The position numbers and the translations under genes are program-made. From Amborella trichopoda (Eukaryota > Streptophyta > Magnoliopsida > Amborellales > Amborellaceae): DNA of 64,000 nucleotides. How positions within the stretch are numbered: the stretch's first letter is position 1; each line of letters begins with the position of its first letter. The stretch spans positions 1,031,785 through 1,095,784 of the forward strand of contig NW_006497735.1 of NCBI RefSeq assembly GCF_000471905.2. The letters run 5' to 3'. Positions 25,001 through 34,650 of this stretch are shown piece by piece. The notes under the pieces were generated by a model, which was given only the letters and a program-made list of their open reading frames with translations, made no database searches and was not told the origin of the DNA.

Positions 25001-28000
25001 ATATTTTCAAATCTTGAATTTTTATTGCTTTTGAATTTCAATCAAAACTCAAATTTCCTGTTTCTAAAGGACTTAAAAATACAGTTAAATCTTCCACGAA
25101 ATTTCTAATGATTTCAATATAGTTTATGACCAATTTTCAAGGTTCTTATAATGTATTCTTAAATACGATTTAAATATAGTTTATGACCAATTTTCAAGGT
25201 TCTTATAATGTATTCTTAAATTCTCTACAAAATATATCCTGACTTTTCTATGAAAATAGTTATAAGAAACCATATTTTATTTCTTTGTTATATTAAACTG
25301 AAATCAATTCTTTGACTTGGTCCTAATATTCAGGAACGTAGAAATAATGATGAATATTTTGAGTTACACCAAACATTATTTTAGAAAGGTTAGTAATTAC
25401 ATTCCACTTAAAATTGTGAACTCCAACATGTATCAGCGATTCTTTTGCTATTTGAATTCAGTGTTATTTATTTCCTTAAAATGGACTATTATTTCGATGC
25501 TACTGTCTTTTCTTGGCCTGTGGTCTGGTTTTTGTTTTTTGTCACCCACAAATGACTCTTGTTTGGATAGCTGGATACATTGTTTCAGTTTAGAACGAGA
25601 AAGAGTGACAGAGATCTACATGAGGATAAGAGGAGAACCACCCCCCCAACCCAAAGGGCGGGGGGTTGGTTTGTGAAGTCATATATATGAGGACAAGCAT
25701 GATAGAGATTACATCCATGGATGGATAAGATGTTAAGGTCATGCTTTTGATTTATTGAGTACGTGTTGAAGAAAGTCTAAAGAGAAAATTGGAATGAAGA
25801 TAGAGAAGAAAGAAGCCTCATACGAGAACAAGAGGAAACAGTTCTTTAATTATGAAACATGGATGTTGACTTGCTTTGATGAAATTATGTGCATGTGGGG
25901 CAATTGCCTGCAATGTATTATTGCTCCAAATTACTATAATACCTTTCCCCATATTTTTTATGACAACCATCTTATTCTTTCTATTAGTCCCCACAATCCC
26001 ATTAGGAATATTCTCATAAATGACCGGACCCCTATCTTATTCCAATAGAGAACAAAGGGCAAGAGGCTAAATGGTAATAACACCGGTAGTGTTATCAGGA
26101 TAGGGGTCCGATCCTAATATAATTCCAGAATAATCATTTATAATAATTCATGTCTTATGTATATTCTATAGTAAAATGATCTTTTTAATTCAAGAAAAAA
26201 ACTTATTTACCTTTTCAAAAAAAATACAGAAAAACTTATTTAATTGCAGTAGTCATGTAGTGATCAAGTGTTAATAGCTCCCAAAGGGGACCCTATTCCT
26301 TTGAAGTGAAAAATCTCTAATAATCTATTTTATCTATATGTTAATTATAAATACCTAACATGCTATATTAATTTTTGTCTTTGAATAGTTTGTTCTTCTC
26401 TCTTTCTCAGTGCATATCCAAAGGCAACGCACATAAACTGTAAATTCACTAGTGAAAATTCAAGCCACACATTTACAGTAGCTTTTCATTTGAAACAGTG
26501 ACCATGTTTGCACAACTGAAAATAAGTAAAGGCCAATCTAGTATAATGTCTTTCTTTAACCTCATTTTATATTTAAACATAATGGGATATTTTACAACTT
26601 CCAGTGCTCAAAATCTTTCAACAGGACTATACACATTTAACATAGACCCCCATCATTTCTTTCACTAGTTTCTCAATTGGAGTCTTCATATGGTGAACCT
26701 TTGGATGATCGCTGATAGTGCAACTTGATTTGATGCATCACTTTATATGGACCAAGAAAAGAACTTACCTGAGTCTTCAGTCTTCACCTACCGTGGGGGC
26801 CAAAACAAGGGTTACAAATTTCAACTTTCGTCCATGGAGAGATGCTCATACTCTAACAACAGGGTCAATGCAAGTGCACCAGGTCATGTCCCGACAAGGG
26901 AGTCTGAGTCTTAATCACATATATTTCCCATTTTGGCACTTCTACACTTACACCCATGCTCATATTTTTCATTCTCAAATCTTGCTTACGTTTTTTATGG
27001 CATAGATTTTTTTCATGCAGAAGCTTGTAGGTTTTTTCACACAACCTCGCAGTTTGGCCAAAAAGCATTAGCATCATGAGTCCTTCCCCTTAGTCACCCA
27101 TAAGGACCCCTCTCCATAGCTATGTTAGAGGACCTCATCCACCTTATGTGGTTGTGCATCTCACAAGTATCAAAGCTACCACCCTCTTGCTAACCCTATA
27201 ATTAGAGAATAGCAGTGCACATCTGATGTCTCTCAAGTATCTTGCTAGTGAATCCTTACTGTTCGTCAATATCTCTTTTATAATGAGTTTCGTCAAGAAC
27301 TTCTGAATATTTCCTTTTTTCAAGGTTGCACAGATGAATAGCAAACCGTAACAAAGGAACTCTTTGCTCCTCTAATTGTCATGAGCCAAAAGGCTGCGTG
27401 CAAGACAAAATTACATTGTGCTCTTACATTACATTCTAATGAAAATATTGCATCAGTTCCAACTAGGTTTCAAATGCTGAATTCAAAATTGATGGTCACG
27501 ACCAATGCCTCGAAGCAAGATTAGTGGACAAACAATTTCAGCAACTCCAAGGAGATGAGTAAAACGGATCACTAGCCCAATGCCAACAAATTTTGGCTAT
27601 TATTACTTCAACATTCCAACAATTGGATAATGGATCTAATGAATGTGTTCTTTTCTTTAAGAAAATAACAGATGTACACTTGGTCCCCATGGTTTTCGCC
27701 AAAGAACTCTAAATGACGCAACCTAATGGCTTCTGGTCCCCATGGTTTTTGCCAAAGAACTCTAAATGATGCAACCTAAGCGCTCTCGAACACATATCAT
27801 CTCAACTATGTCAAAATACCATGCAAAGCCATTCATGAACTCCACTAGGCACTATATCCTTGATTTGATCTTTATAGGTACATTATTTAGTCCTACATTT
27901 ATCAGTATAGAGCAACAGATTACTCTTAATATTTAGTGAACAAGGTATTCTACTCCTGTCTTGTGGGTATATCAGCCCAAATAAATTAAAACCAATGGAA

Positions 28001-30480
28001 AAAATACAGCCTCTCTAGACTAACCAAAATCACAAAGAACAAAAGGGTTCTCAAAGGCAGTGATCTTCAAGAGATAGACCAAGTAAAAGCAAACGCTGCA
28101 AAACAGAAGAGGCACTTGATGCGAAAGACTAAGGGCATCTAAATTCCTTAGGGGGAGAAATTTCTCTCAATCCATATGGTACTTGCCAAGTGCTTAACCC
28201 TCACATAAAGTGTTTTTAAACTCAGCTCAGTTACTCGGCCTTGGCACCTTGCTGAGGCGAGTATTGGTGCACATACTCAGGGATATGGGCACCTATACTT
28301 GGGCGAGCACTATAGGACTCGCGTGAGTACTGTTCAGTGGAGCTTTAAAATAAAAAGGGATGGAAATCCGCCCCCCCATTTCCCATTTTCTTTGCAATAA
28401 GAGGCCAAAATCCCCTTTTTTATGCAAAACTTTAAATTATGCTAAAAACTCACTAGGTGTACATATTGAAAGCAATGGATTTGAGAAAATGATTTGTCTT
28501 CTCACATTTTCTAGATCAAAGAAATGGGAAATTTTGCCCTATTTTGAAAAGCTTTGATTTCGTCAAATTGGATGGTATATCTTTGATGAAAAGTAAACCA
28601 TAGGTCTATCTTTGCATTCTTGATCCAACCGTAGGCTATTTCTTCCACAAAAAACAAAGAAAAAACTCACCCCAAAGAAGTAACCCTTAAAGCATTGAAT
28701 TCTCTTACACAAGGGATCTATGCCACCAAAACGGAAATAGAAAATGTTAATCAAAAAACATTGTCTAAGTCATTTTCTCCACATTAAGAAGTGATACATA
28801 TGTTTTACTCCAATTAGATCGCCCATGAAAGCGAATTTCAAAGGAATCATCAGGAATGGGTCCCTAGATAATTTCAAAGAAATCATCATAAGTGGTGCTA
28901 AAACTGCAAAAGCTATTAATTAGTTAGAGCCTTGTGAACAGAAATTCCGTGTCAAACAGACCGCAATCTCACCATTAATCAACAGTAGTTTAGATACTAA
29001 ACCTTCGGACTGGAGGTGACCTAAGTGAAGTCATATCAGTAAATTTTCTAACCCAAAACTAGAGCACATGAGTGGAGCAAGAACCCTTTCCATGAATAAA
29101 AACTTTCTGACTTCTAACGGCAGTATATGCTCAATGAATGCATTTCACACATTTCCAGAAGCGTTAATATCCACATAAAAAACTCAGTGGCCATCCAGAA
29201 TGCAAACTTGCTTAAAAAGGCATCCAATTTGCAAAAGCCTTAGTGCAGATTATAACTGAAGATTAATCCTAACATGGATGAATCACCTTGAATCGTTGTC
29301 TTAATCCAAACATGGCCAAATTGCATAAACCTATTTCTCTTTTTCCTCCCTTGTACAACAAAATAAGTTCCAAACTTGATGGTTTACAGATCTAAAAAAA
29401 AAAAAATTCGCAGTGTCATCCACGAAAGATAGGAAATCATCACAAAATCAAAAGCATTCTTCAAAAGCAAAAGTAAACAAAGGCTGCATGTATGAAGAAA
29501 GAGCACCTGTCAAACAGTATGTCATTCGCAAGGTAGATGATATGGAGCTGCTTCTCCGAGTCGTCCAATGTAAGCACACGATCTCGCAATGCCTCTGCCA
29601 GTGCTGGCGCAAAGGGTGACCGCTGCATAAACCAAATCTTCGCCCCCTTAATGGACTCCTTTGTCCCTGTCAAGTTGTTGAGAACCCCACCCAACTCTGA
29701 GGCCACATCTGAAGGCAAAGGCCCCGACAAGCCCTTGAAAGCCTTAGGAGGTTGCTCAAACTCTCCCCTAATTTGCCCAAAAAACGGCTGTGGAGGCTGC
29801 CCTTGGAGCTGAGGAGGCCGGTGCTGGTCGAAGAACCCAGGGCCAGCAGGTCCCGGGAACCCAGCAGGCCCTGTGTGGTGCATGGCCGGGCCCATCGCGG
29901 GTCTGTGGTGCATGGGAGGGAGGTTAGGGTTTAGAGGAGTGGGGTTGAAATTTGGAGGAGCCGGATGGGTGCAAATCCATAGCATATAGCGATAGTAGGC
30001 GTGGCCTTCGCCACCAAAGAGGAAGGCATACCCGGGGTTGTCCTGCTGCTTCTCTCTGATCATGGCTTCGAACTCGGGGCCATTTTTGGCCGCATACTCA
30101 GCGAGCTTGTCGATGCGCTTTTGGAGCTCGGGGTCTGCAGGCGGGGGGGTCGGTGGAGGGGGAGGGTCCCATGGATGGAACAAGGGAGGGGGGAAGATGT
30201 TTTGGTGTTGTTGGGGAATGGGGTGTGGAGGGAGGTTGTAAGGGGGAAGGTGAGGAGGAGGATGGGGAAGGGGCGGCGGGCGGTGAAAGGCTGGGGGGAA
30301 TTGGAGGGCGCCTGGATTGGGAAGGTTGTTGACAGGAAGATGATGGTTGATGGGGAAGGGGGTATAGGGGTTGGTGTTGGTGGCGCTAGGTTGAGGGAAG
30401 TGGTGTTGCTGTTGCAACCCAAAGGGGGACTGCTGCGCCTGTTGGGCGAAGCCGGAGTAGTCATGGGGTGGCCTCTCCAT
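10319..30480 (-). CDS. CHERP: CHERP-like SURP and CID domain protein (three exons, 686 aa)
   Basis: Proteins of this family act in the nucleus in pre-mRNA processing: the SURP module binds spliceosomal partners and the CID fold binds the RNA polymerase II C-terminal domain or related partners. Coding exons on the minus strand are 30480-29507, 11481-11204 and 11127-10319. I joined them from reading frame, GT-AG borders and domain continuity. Residues 1-117 are Pro/Gln/His-rich. SURP lies about 118-169 ([20 protein letters not shown], then NPGYAFLF and YYRYMLW). A second Pro/Gly-rich linker follows. CID lies about 256-392 ([40 protein letters not shown], then [11 protein letters not shown] and [16 protein letters not shown]). 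The C-terminus is Pro-rich, then acidic (DVDEDEDE), ending with a Tyr/Ser/Arg tail ([20 protein letters not shown]). The ATG at 30480 is the first Met in frame; an upstream GTG is not needed. The frame is intact throughout. Expression needs removal of an 18-kb intron. Confidence 0.88.
11128..11203 (-). other. Intron 2 of the CHERP-like gene (76 bp)
   Basis: GTCTCTCG at the 5' end and GGTCACAG at the 3' end on the minus strand, with a T-rich interior. Phase 1, joining G to GG to give Gly in LTGLPRGP. It is near the minimum size for plant introns. Confidence 0.85.
11204..11481 (-). CDS. CHERP: CHERP-like gene, exon 2
   Basis: 278 bp encoding the C-terminal helices of the CID ([34 protein letters not shown]). 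The acceptor region holds three AGs within ten bases (CTGCAG, TTTACAG, AG). Using the first gives [15 protein letters not shown]; using the third (exon start 11472) gives [12 protein letters not shown]. Both keep the frame. I prefer the first because it is the first AG after the pyrimidine stretch. The donor is ACAG then GTCTCTCG, with GT at 11203-11202. Confidence 0.88.
11520..13160. other. Intron sequence without recognised elements
   Basis: Unassigned intronic DNA. It holds one 36-bp tandem duplication at about 12143-12215 (TTTCTTTCAGATGCAACCAG twice), followed at once by a shorter repeat of ATTTCAAACTTTAG. No coding similarity. Confidence 0.6.
13165..14345 (+). mobile_element. L1 LINE, 5' part of reverse transcriptase region (decayed)
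   Basis: Translation in changing frames gives L1 landmarks in order: [19 protein letters not shown] (13365), [19 protein letters not shown] then KRSNSILQI (13580), the [14 protein letters not shown] motif (13860), a PISLINSSYKILAKVL-like stretch (14030) and [20 protein letters not shown] (14130). Several frameshifts and stops break it. The reverse transcriptase continues at about 15950 after an insertion. It lies antisense to the host gene, inside intron 1. Confidence 0.75.
14346..15949. mobile_element. Insertion interrupting the L1; contains a truncated RTE LINE
   Basis: Sequence between the two L1 halves. It begins and ends with stretches rich in GTGTC/GACAC-type motifs (about 14360-14400 and 15810-15920, including TGACACGTGTC), which could be the remains of terminal inverted repeats of a DNA transposon. 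Inside are AT-rich DNA and the RTE copy at 14790-15365. The exact outer borders were not resolved. Confidence 0.5.
14790..15365 (-). mobile_element. RTE-clade LINE, 3' fragment
   Basis: The minus strand encodes the RTE C-terminal signature: [59 protein letters not shown]. The 3' end reads CCGACCCCAACTAATTGGG then AAAAGG and a short ATG/GAT trinucleotide tail (14797-14810), a hallmark of plant RTE elements, which lack poly(A). It is 5'-truncated at about 15365. A sister copy lies at 19021-23660. Confidence 0.85.
15950..16900 (+). mobile_element. L1 LINE, 3' part of reverse transcriptase region
   Basis: Continuation of the L1 at 13165. Landmarks are [16 protein letters not shown]-like sequence (16010), the catalytic box decayed from YADDT to QYTNNTYMFC (16160), then [18 protein letters not shown] (16320), VRTLSFGGR-like [17 protein letters not shown] (16440), and [20 protein letters not shown] (16550). 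The frame shifts more than once. It is inactive because the catalytic aspartates are lost. Confidence 0.8.
16990..18350 (-). mobile_element. L1 LINE, 5' part (ORF1 tail and endonuclease), decayed
   Basis: On the minus strand, frames at 17352-17576 and 17218-17427 carry endonuclease motifs: [13 protein letters not shown] and then [13 protein letters not shown]. Upstream (17610-18350) basic and aromatic-rich frames resemble the ORF1/DUF4283 region. Multiple frame breaks. It ends abruptly near 16990, next to the plus-strand L1, so the two fragments are tail to tail. Confidence 0.7.
18351..19020. other. Intron spacer, G-rich, no element recognised
   Basis: No coding similarity. It contains a short palindromic stretch built on TAGTAGGTTTATTAGTAGGG and ATTAATCCTACTAAGGG at about 18838-18893, and a G run at 18818-18826. 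Confidence 0.5.
19021..19493 (-). mobile_element. RTE-clade LINE, 3' half (interrupted by hAT)
   Basis: It starts with a trinucleotide tail, about 16 units of CAT/ATC at 19023-19072, followed by the RTE 3'-end motif (AGCCTTATCCCAACTA on the plus strand). It is homologous to 14790-15365 up to the hAT insertion point. The element resumes at 23104 on the far side of the transposon. Confidence 0.85.
19494..19501. repeat. hAT target-site duplication, left copy
   Basis: GCAGCAAT; identical 8 bp occur at 23096-23103. Confidence 0.9.
19990..21760 (+). pseudogene. hAT transposase, N-terminal and central exon (broken)
   Basis: Translated in three frames. The BED finger and basic linker are read from about 19990 to 20274; an acidic segment ([11 protein letters not shown]) is in another frame at 20280-20330; the DUF659 region is split between 20598-20915 and 20912-21262 by a frame change; later conserved blocks to about 21650 again need other frames. 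A donor-like AGTAATATT lies near 21756. At least four disruptions make the transposase inactive as it stands. Confidence 0.85.
21877..22571 (+). pseudogene. hAT transposase, C-terminal exons
   Basis: An exon from 21877 (after ATTGCAG) to 21995 encodes [17 protein letters not shown] and [12 protein letters not shown] 156-bp intron (21996-22151) has GT-AG borders. The next exon opens with [19 protein letters not shown] and ends at the stop 22569-22571 with an acidic tail. The join EM-VHTKRR matches the conserved family sequence, so both introns are genuine family introns. These two exons look intact. Confidence 0.85.
23096..23103. repeat. hAT target-site duplication, right copy
   Basis: GCAGCAAT, identical to 19494-19501. 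Confidence 0.9.
23104..23660 (-). mobile_element. RTE-clade LINE, reverse transcriptase part (continuation)
   Basis: The minus strand reads through [19 protein letters not shown]-like sequence, [28 protein letters not shown] and then [10 protein letters not shown], the catalytic box with the usual FADD changed to LVDD, followed by [14 protein letters not shown]. This is the RTE region directly upstream of the piece at 19021-19493. It is 5'-truncated near 23660. Removing the hAT and one target copy makes the two halves contiguous. Confidence 0.85.
23661..29406. other. Intron sequence, mostly unassigned AT-rich DNA
   Basis: No gene or clearly named element. It holds an (ATT)n microsatellite at about 24562-24583, a 57-bp direct duplication at about 25117-25226 (AGTTTATGACCAATTTTCAA twice), a C run at 25641-25647, and a 53-bp duplication at about 27676-27770 (GGTCCCCATGGTTTT twice). 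Frames at 24128-24478 and 26718-27005 are protein-like in places but match no family I recognise; decayed retroelement debris is likely. Confidence 0.55.
29507..30480 (-). CDS. CHERP: CHERP-like gene, exon 1
   Basis: 974 bp encoding residues 1-324 plus two bases of codon 325: the Pro/Gln-rich N-terminus, the SURP domain and the first half of the CID. The donor is ACAG then GTGCTC, with GT at 29506-29505. The exon is strongly GC-rich compared with its surroundings, which is why several long antisense frames (for example 30001-30618 plus) exist across it; they are shadows. Confidence 0.9.
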
Positions 30481-30720
30481 GTTTCGGCCTCGCTCCACCT
30501 CTACTGCGTGCGTTTAAAGGAGGACTGGTACCGAACCTGTACTGCGTTCAAAGGAGGACCGGTGATTTTAATCAGCAGAGGATGGAATTCATGGAGTCCA
30601 TGCCAAACCCCTCGCTAGCCTTTCAATTTTGCGTGCATTTCAAGTCCTCCTTAGAATCTGGGCTTCTACATGGTGGACACTGGACAACAAGGTTACCCCG
30701 ATAGCCCACTGTGAAAAGTT
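30481..30720 (-). promoter_or_regulatory. Putative 5' UTR / proximal promoter of the CHERP-like gene
   Basis: The sequence upstream of the ATG at 30480. It holds a short imperfect duplication (TACTGCGT, then TTAAAGGAGGACTGGT, at about 30496-30535 and 30540-30566). GC content falls sharply beyond about 30700. I see no convincing TATA box at a defined distance, so the transcription start is not placed. Confidence 0.35.
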
Positions 30721-31844
30721 ATCGGATCGGTAGATACGCGATTCATATTGGAGGTTTTGGCTGGATCCAAAATATTTGGTGTTGATGAACATCACCAAAA
30801 AAATTATAAAATCTGGACTTTTAGGTTTTTCCAAAAATAGTAGTATTGTATTATGGTTTTGTATTATTTTATTAAAAATATATAAACACTGAGAATTTGT
30901 GTCACGTCTAAGTGTGGTATCCACTACATTCCAAAATGAGATTTAAAAATGTAAATCAGTGCAATAAAATTGATCTCTCTAACTCAAATTTATAGTGAAA
31001 AAAAAGAAGTGTATTATATAGTTTTGGACCTTTTCATTAATAGAGAGAAAGAAAGGTATGACCCTCACAAATAAATAGGTCTATCGGGTAATACTTGGTA
31101 TAGACAAAAATGAATTTTAAAACATGAATTTGAAATAAGCTTTAATGAAATTACAAAATAGATAAATAAATTAATACTTAAAATGGATAAAGCAACTTGA
31201 AAATAAATTATGAAGTGGGCATATAGACAAAAGGTGCCACATGAGCTATTGGTATTTTTTGTTTCCAAATATCTCATGAGCTAATATTATTTTTTTATTT
31301 AAATATCCCATAAATTTATTTTATTTTTTAAAAAATATCCTATAACTAGTGTTATTTTTTTCTTTTAAATATCCGGCCCAGACCCCTCCGCCTAGGCAGT
31401 TTATCAGACGCCGACTTTTTCTTCACTACCCTCAAGAAAAGCTTGCACAAGAAATATCTTTTAGATCCCAAATTTAAATTTTGGGCATATGATCGCTAGA
31501 ACCCGACAACCAACCTCAAACAAAAAAAAGATTAACTCTCACTCTCTACGTGCCTCAAAGGAATGGCATCCCAAAATTTCACTTAAACCATCCAATTTTT
31601 GGAGGGAATGATCTAGATGTTTAAGAACTCAAAATCCAATTTTTTTCCTTTGAAAATAACCATCTAGTTATAATTAGATAAATCTAAAATTTTTAAATAA
31701 AAAAAATATCAAGCAAGTGTTTTGCCTAATTTAGTAAATGCATAGTATACTCCTGGGGTAGCCTCCCCGAGAGAACACACTATACATGCTCAAAAATCAA
31801 ATAGTGGCACGGTAAAACTTCCCTGATAAGGAAAGAGCATTATC
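30721..31844. other. Intergenic DNA upstream of the gene, nothing recognised
   Basis: AT-rich sequence without coding similarity or clear repeats. Three short repeats of an AAATATCC(T/C)ATAA-type motif occur at about 31265-31370. Confidence 0.5.
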
Positions 31845-34165
31845 ATTTTATTTTATTTTTTTGACAAGAGTAATGTATTTTATTTAATAAACCAGAAGAT
31901 TACAATGAACAAAGTTAAAACAAATCAGGCGAGATACAATCAATGAATTTAATGGGACTCCTTTTTTAGCCATATCATCCCCAATAAAGTTTGCTTCTCT
32001 ATGGATAAGGTTGAAAAAACACATATGCAGCCCTTGGTAAGATCCTTGATTTTTTGCCATAAAGAACGTAGCCACCATAGAGGTCTTGACAAGCAATTAC
32101 ACAAGTTGATTATGTTGATAGAATCTCCTTCAATATGCAAAGTACTATCCAAACATGTGTTCTTCCAAATGAATAGACCTTGTAATAAAGCTGACATCTT
32201 TGCATCTTAGCAGCCATAGATCTACGAGGAGTGGTTTCAAACTTCAACATCTACCCTAGCAACACCTCAACCTTCGATACTCAAAACCAACTCCACGAGG
32301 AGTGGTTTCAAACTTCAACATCTACCCTAGCAACACCTCAACCTTCGATACTCAAAACCAACTCCATGTACTAAAGATAATTCAGTTTTTTAACTCCTTC
32401 ATTTCCAATGTCACGCCATCAAAAGTCATGTAGAACTCTAACCACAATTCCCATACCAATGCTCCTTTAAAATATTTCACAATAGTCCACCTATCCTCAA
32501 AGTCCCACAAAGCTGCATTTGACTCATAAGGTGAACAATCGAAGATGGAAGGGGCATAAGACCTCCTACTTTTTGCATTACTCAGCACCATAACTGAAAA
32601 ATATATGGATGCAAAAATAGGTGGTCTTCATTATCCCCATCTTGTTTACAAAAAAAGGCAAATATTAACAATGATTTTCTCTCTCTTTCTTAAACTATCA
32701 ATTGTTAGTACTTTTCTTTATGCCAAAACCCAAATCAAAACTTGTATCTTATGGGGGATTCGACACTTCCAAATCTCCTTGAATAAAGGTTGATTCCATT
32801 GAATGTGATCATAAAACCATAATTGAGATGCAGATTTCACTGGATAGATACCATCCATCTCAAACTCCCACACAGCCTCATCATTTGCAAAACTAGATAT
32901 ATGAATTCCTTTCAAGAGTTTTAATAATCTATTTATTGCTCCATCGCAATGTGAGGTATACGATGGTAAATACAATTGATGTTCCAAACTACTGACATCC
33001 CTTGGAATGTACCAGCCTCATTAACCTTTGCCATAGGATTAGTGCTTCTTTGAAAAATATGTGGATATAATAGCTTAAAAGGTACATCACTAGCCCATTT
33101 AGAATGCCAAAACAATGTATTATCCCATCTTCCAATTACCTGTCTAGAATGGGCCATCACTAACCTTCTCATTGAAGAGATTGCCCTCCACACATATGTC
33201 TGCCCACCACTTGAACTACCAACTATGATATTACGGTAAGGATCCAAGTCATATTTAGATTCAATGACATTTATCACTTTACATTGCTCGCCACCACCTC
33301 TTTGCTAACAATGCTTGATTAACTAATTTCAATCTCTAAATACAAAAATCTCTGTCATTCTTAGGTGTGCATACTATATCCAACAAACCAAATGAAACTT
33401 TATTGCCTCCTTATCCGAACCCCACAGAAATTCCTCATCAACCTCTCCACTTGTTTAATAATATCTACAAGCATACATAATAATGACATTTGATAAATTG
33501 GCAAATTTGATAAAAATGATTTAATCAAAGTTACTCTTCCCCAAAGAGATAGATGTTTGGCTTTCCAAATGTCAAGTTTTTTATTTGCACACTTCAAAAC
33601 TGGATCCCATACTGCCTTAGTCAATCTACAATCAGATAATGGCATTCCCAAATATGTAATTGGAAAGAATTCCTTCTTACAGTTCATGATTTCAGCCAAC
33701 TAATTCACCACCACATCCAAACAACCTGCACCAATAATTGATGTTTTGGATAAGTTAACTTTGAGTCCCACTACGAATTCACAACACCTTAAAAATCATC
33801 TGATGTTTAGAACTTGATCAACATATGCCCCACAAAATAAAATGGTATCATCTATGTACTCAATATGAGAGATAATAAGACCCTCAAAACTCACCTAAAA
33901 CCACTTTTAACTCTTGCATGGATGCATTCATGTGCTATCAATACTCCATCCATAATCATCCTTCCTTTAATAAATGCAGTTTGAGTGCCAAAAATAATGA
34001 TAGGAAGTACTATTTTCAATCTTTCAGCCAATACCTTTACAATAATCTTGTAAAAACTAATTAACAAATTGATTGGCCGAATACCATTTATACTTGTTGT
34101 AGATGTCCCATTTTGAAAACTGATAAATTTGATGTTTTTCTAAACTCTAGACAGCATTAGGATCA
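31845..34165 (-). mobile_element. L1 LINE with RNase H, 5'-truncated and internally deleted
   Basis: On the minus strand, from 5' to 3': reverse transcriptase piece with FGTQTAFIKGRMIMDGVLIA (33950-34040), a gap where the palm should be, the catalytic box YIDDTILFC (33845), LKVNLSKT (33755), PITYLGMPLSDCRL (33620), KHLSLWGRVTLIKSFLSNLP (33510), zf-RVT region with YPVKSASQLWFYDH and WKCRIPHKIQVLIW (32720-32860), and RNase H with LHIEGDSINIINL and REANFIGDDMAKKG (31960-32140). The 3' end is A/T-rich at about 31845-31870. The middle of the palm domain is missing and frames shift. Confidence 0.85.
32224..32365. repeat. 71-bp tandem duplication within the L1
   Basis: Two almost identical copies starting ACGAGGAGTGGTTTCAAACT at 32224 and 32295. 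It sits between the RNase H and zf-RVT regions of the L1, so it arose after insertion or in the source copy. Confidence 0.9.
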
Positions 34166-34339
34166 CACTATCTCAGTAAACCCCCGGACCATGGACCACC
34201 ATAGTCCACACTGCCTGCCCTGTGATTCAAAATCCTGCAGAACACACTGTTATAGTAATATATTAAGTAAAACTAGCAAAACGGCTTATTTTTACTTGAT
34301 TTTGTGCAGGAACCATTTCAAAAGCCTATGGATCAACCT

Positions 34340-34650
34340 AAAACTGAAATATGCGGATTCTAGACAAATTTGGCCTGGGGGACACAATTGGTGTCGCCCA
34401 GCCTAGACTGATCCAAATGGTGTCATTTTTTGCAGGCAGCATCAAGATAGCCCAAAAATCAGCTTGACAAGAACCCACCAATTCTTAACAAATTTGGTCT
34501 GGGCGACACTAATCTAAACCGGCCCAAATCAGCTGAGTTTTGGCAAGCAGCATCAAAACATCCCAAAAATCACCCCAGAACTAGAATTTGCCATTTCTAA
34601 ATAGATTGGTCTGGGCGCCACACTAGTGCCACCCAACCTAATTTGGCCCC
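34340..34650. repeat. Degenerate direct repeats (about 110-135 bp) in LTR-like region
   Basis: A motif of the form AATTTGGTCTGGGCGACAC recurs near 34365, 34490 and 34605 with surrounding homologous sequence (CATCAAAACATCCCAAAAATC). Related GGCGGCACCACC/GCCACCCAG motifs recur at 35460-35560 and 35865-35950. Confidence 0.6.

Larger units (their letters stand above)
11482..29506 (-). other. Giant intron 1 of the CHERP-like gene (18,025 bp)
   Basis: Bounded by a GT donor at 29506 and an AG acceptor at 11483-11482 on the minus strand, in phase 2. It contains an L1 split by other DNA, a second L1 fragment, two RTE LINE copies and a hAT transposon, listed separately. It separates two halves of a single folded domain (CID), so correct removal is essential for function. 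A 20-bp-scale exon definition signal would have to work across the whole distance; no additional exon with protein-family similarity was found inside. Confidence 0.85.

Noticed and set aside
30481-30498. Upstream start at 30498 for the CHERP-like protein
   Set aside because: The codon there is GTG, not ATG. The first ATG in frame is at 30480.
30001-30618. A 205-codon plus-strand frame and other long frames across 29537-30704
   Set aside because: They are antisense shadows of the GC-rich, Pro/Gln-rich exon 1 of the CHERP-like gene. The minus-strand frame has recognisable SURP and CID domains; these do not.
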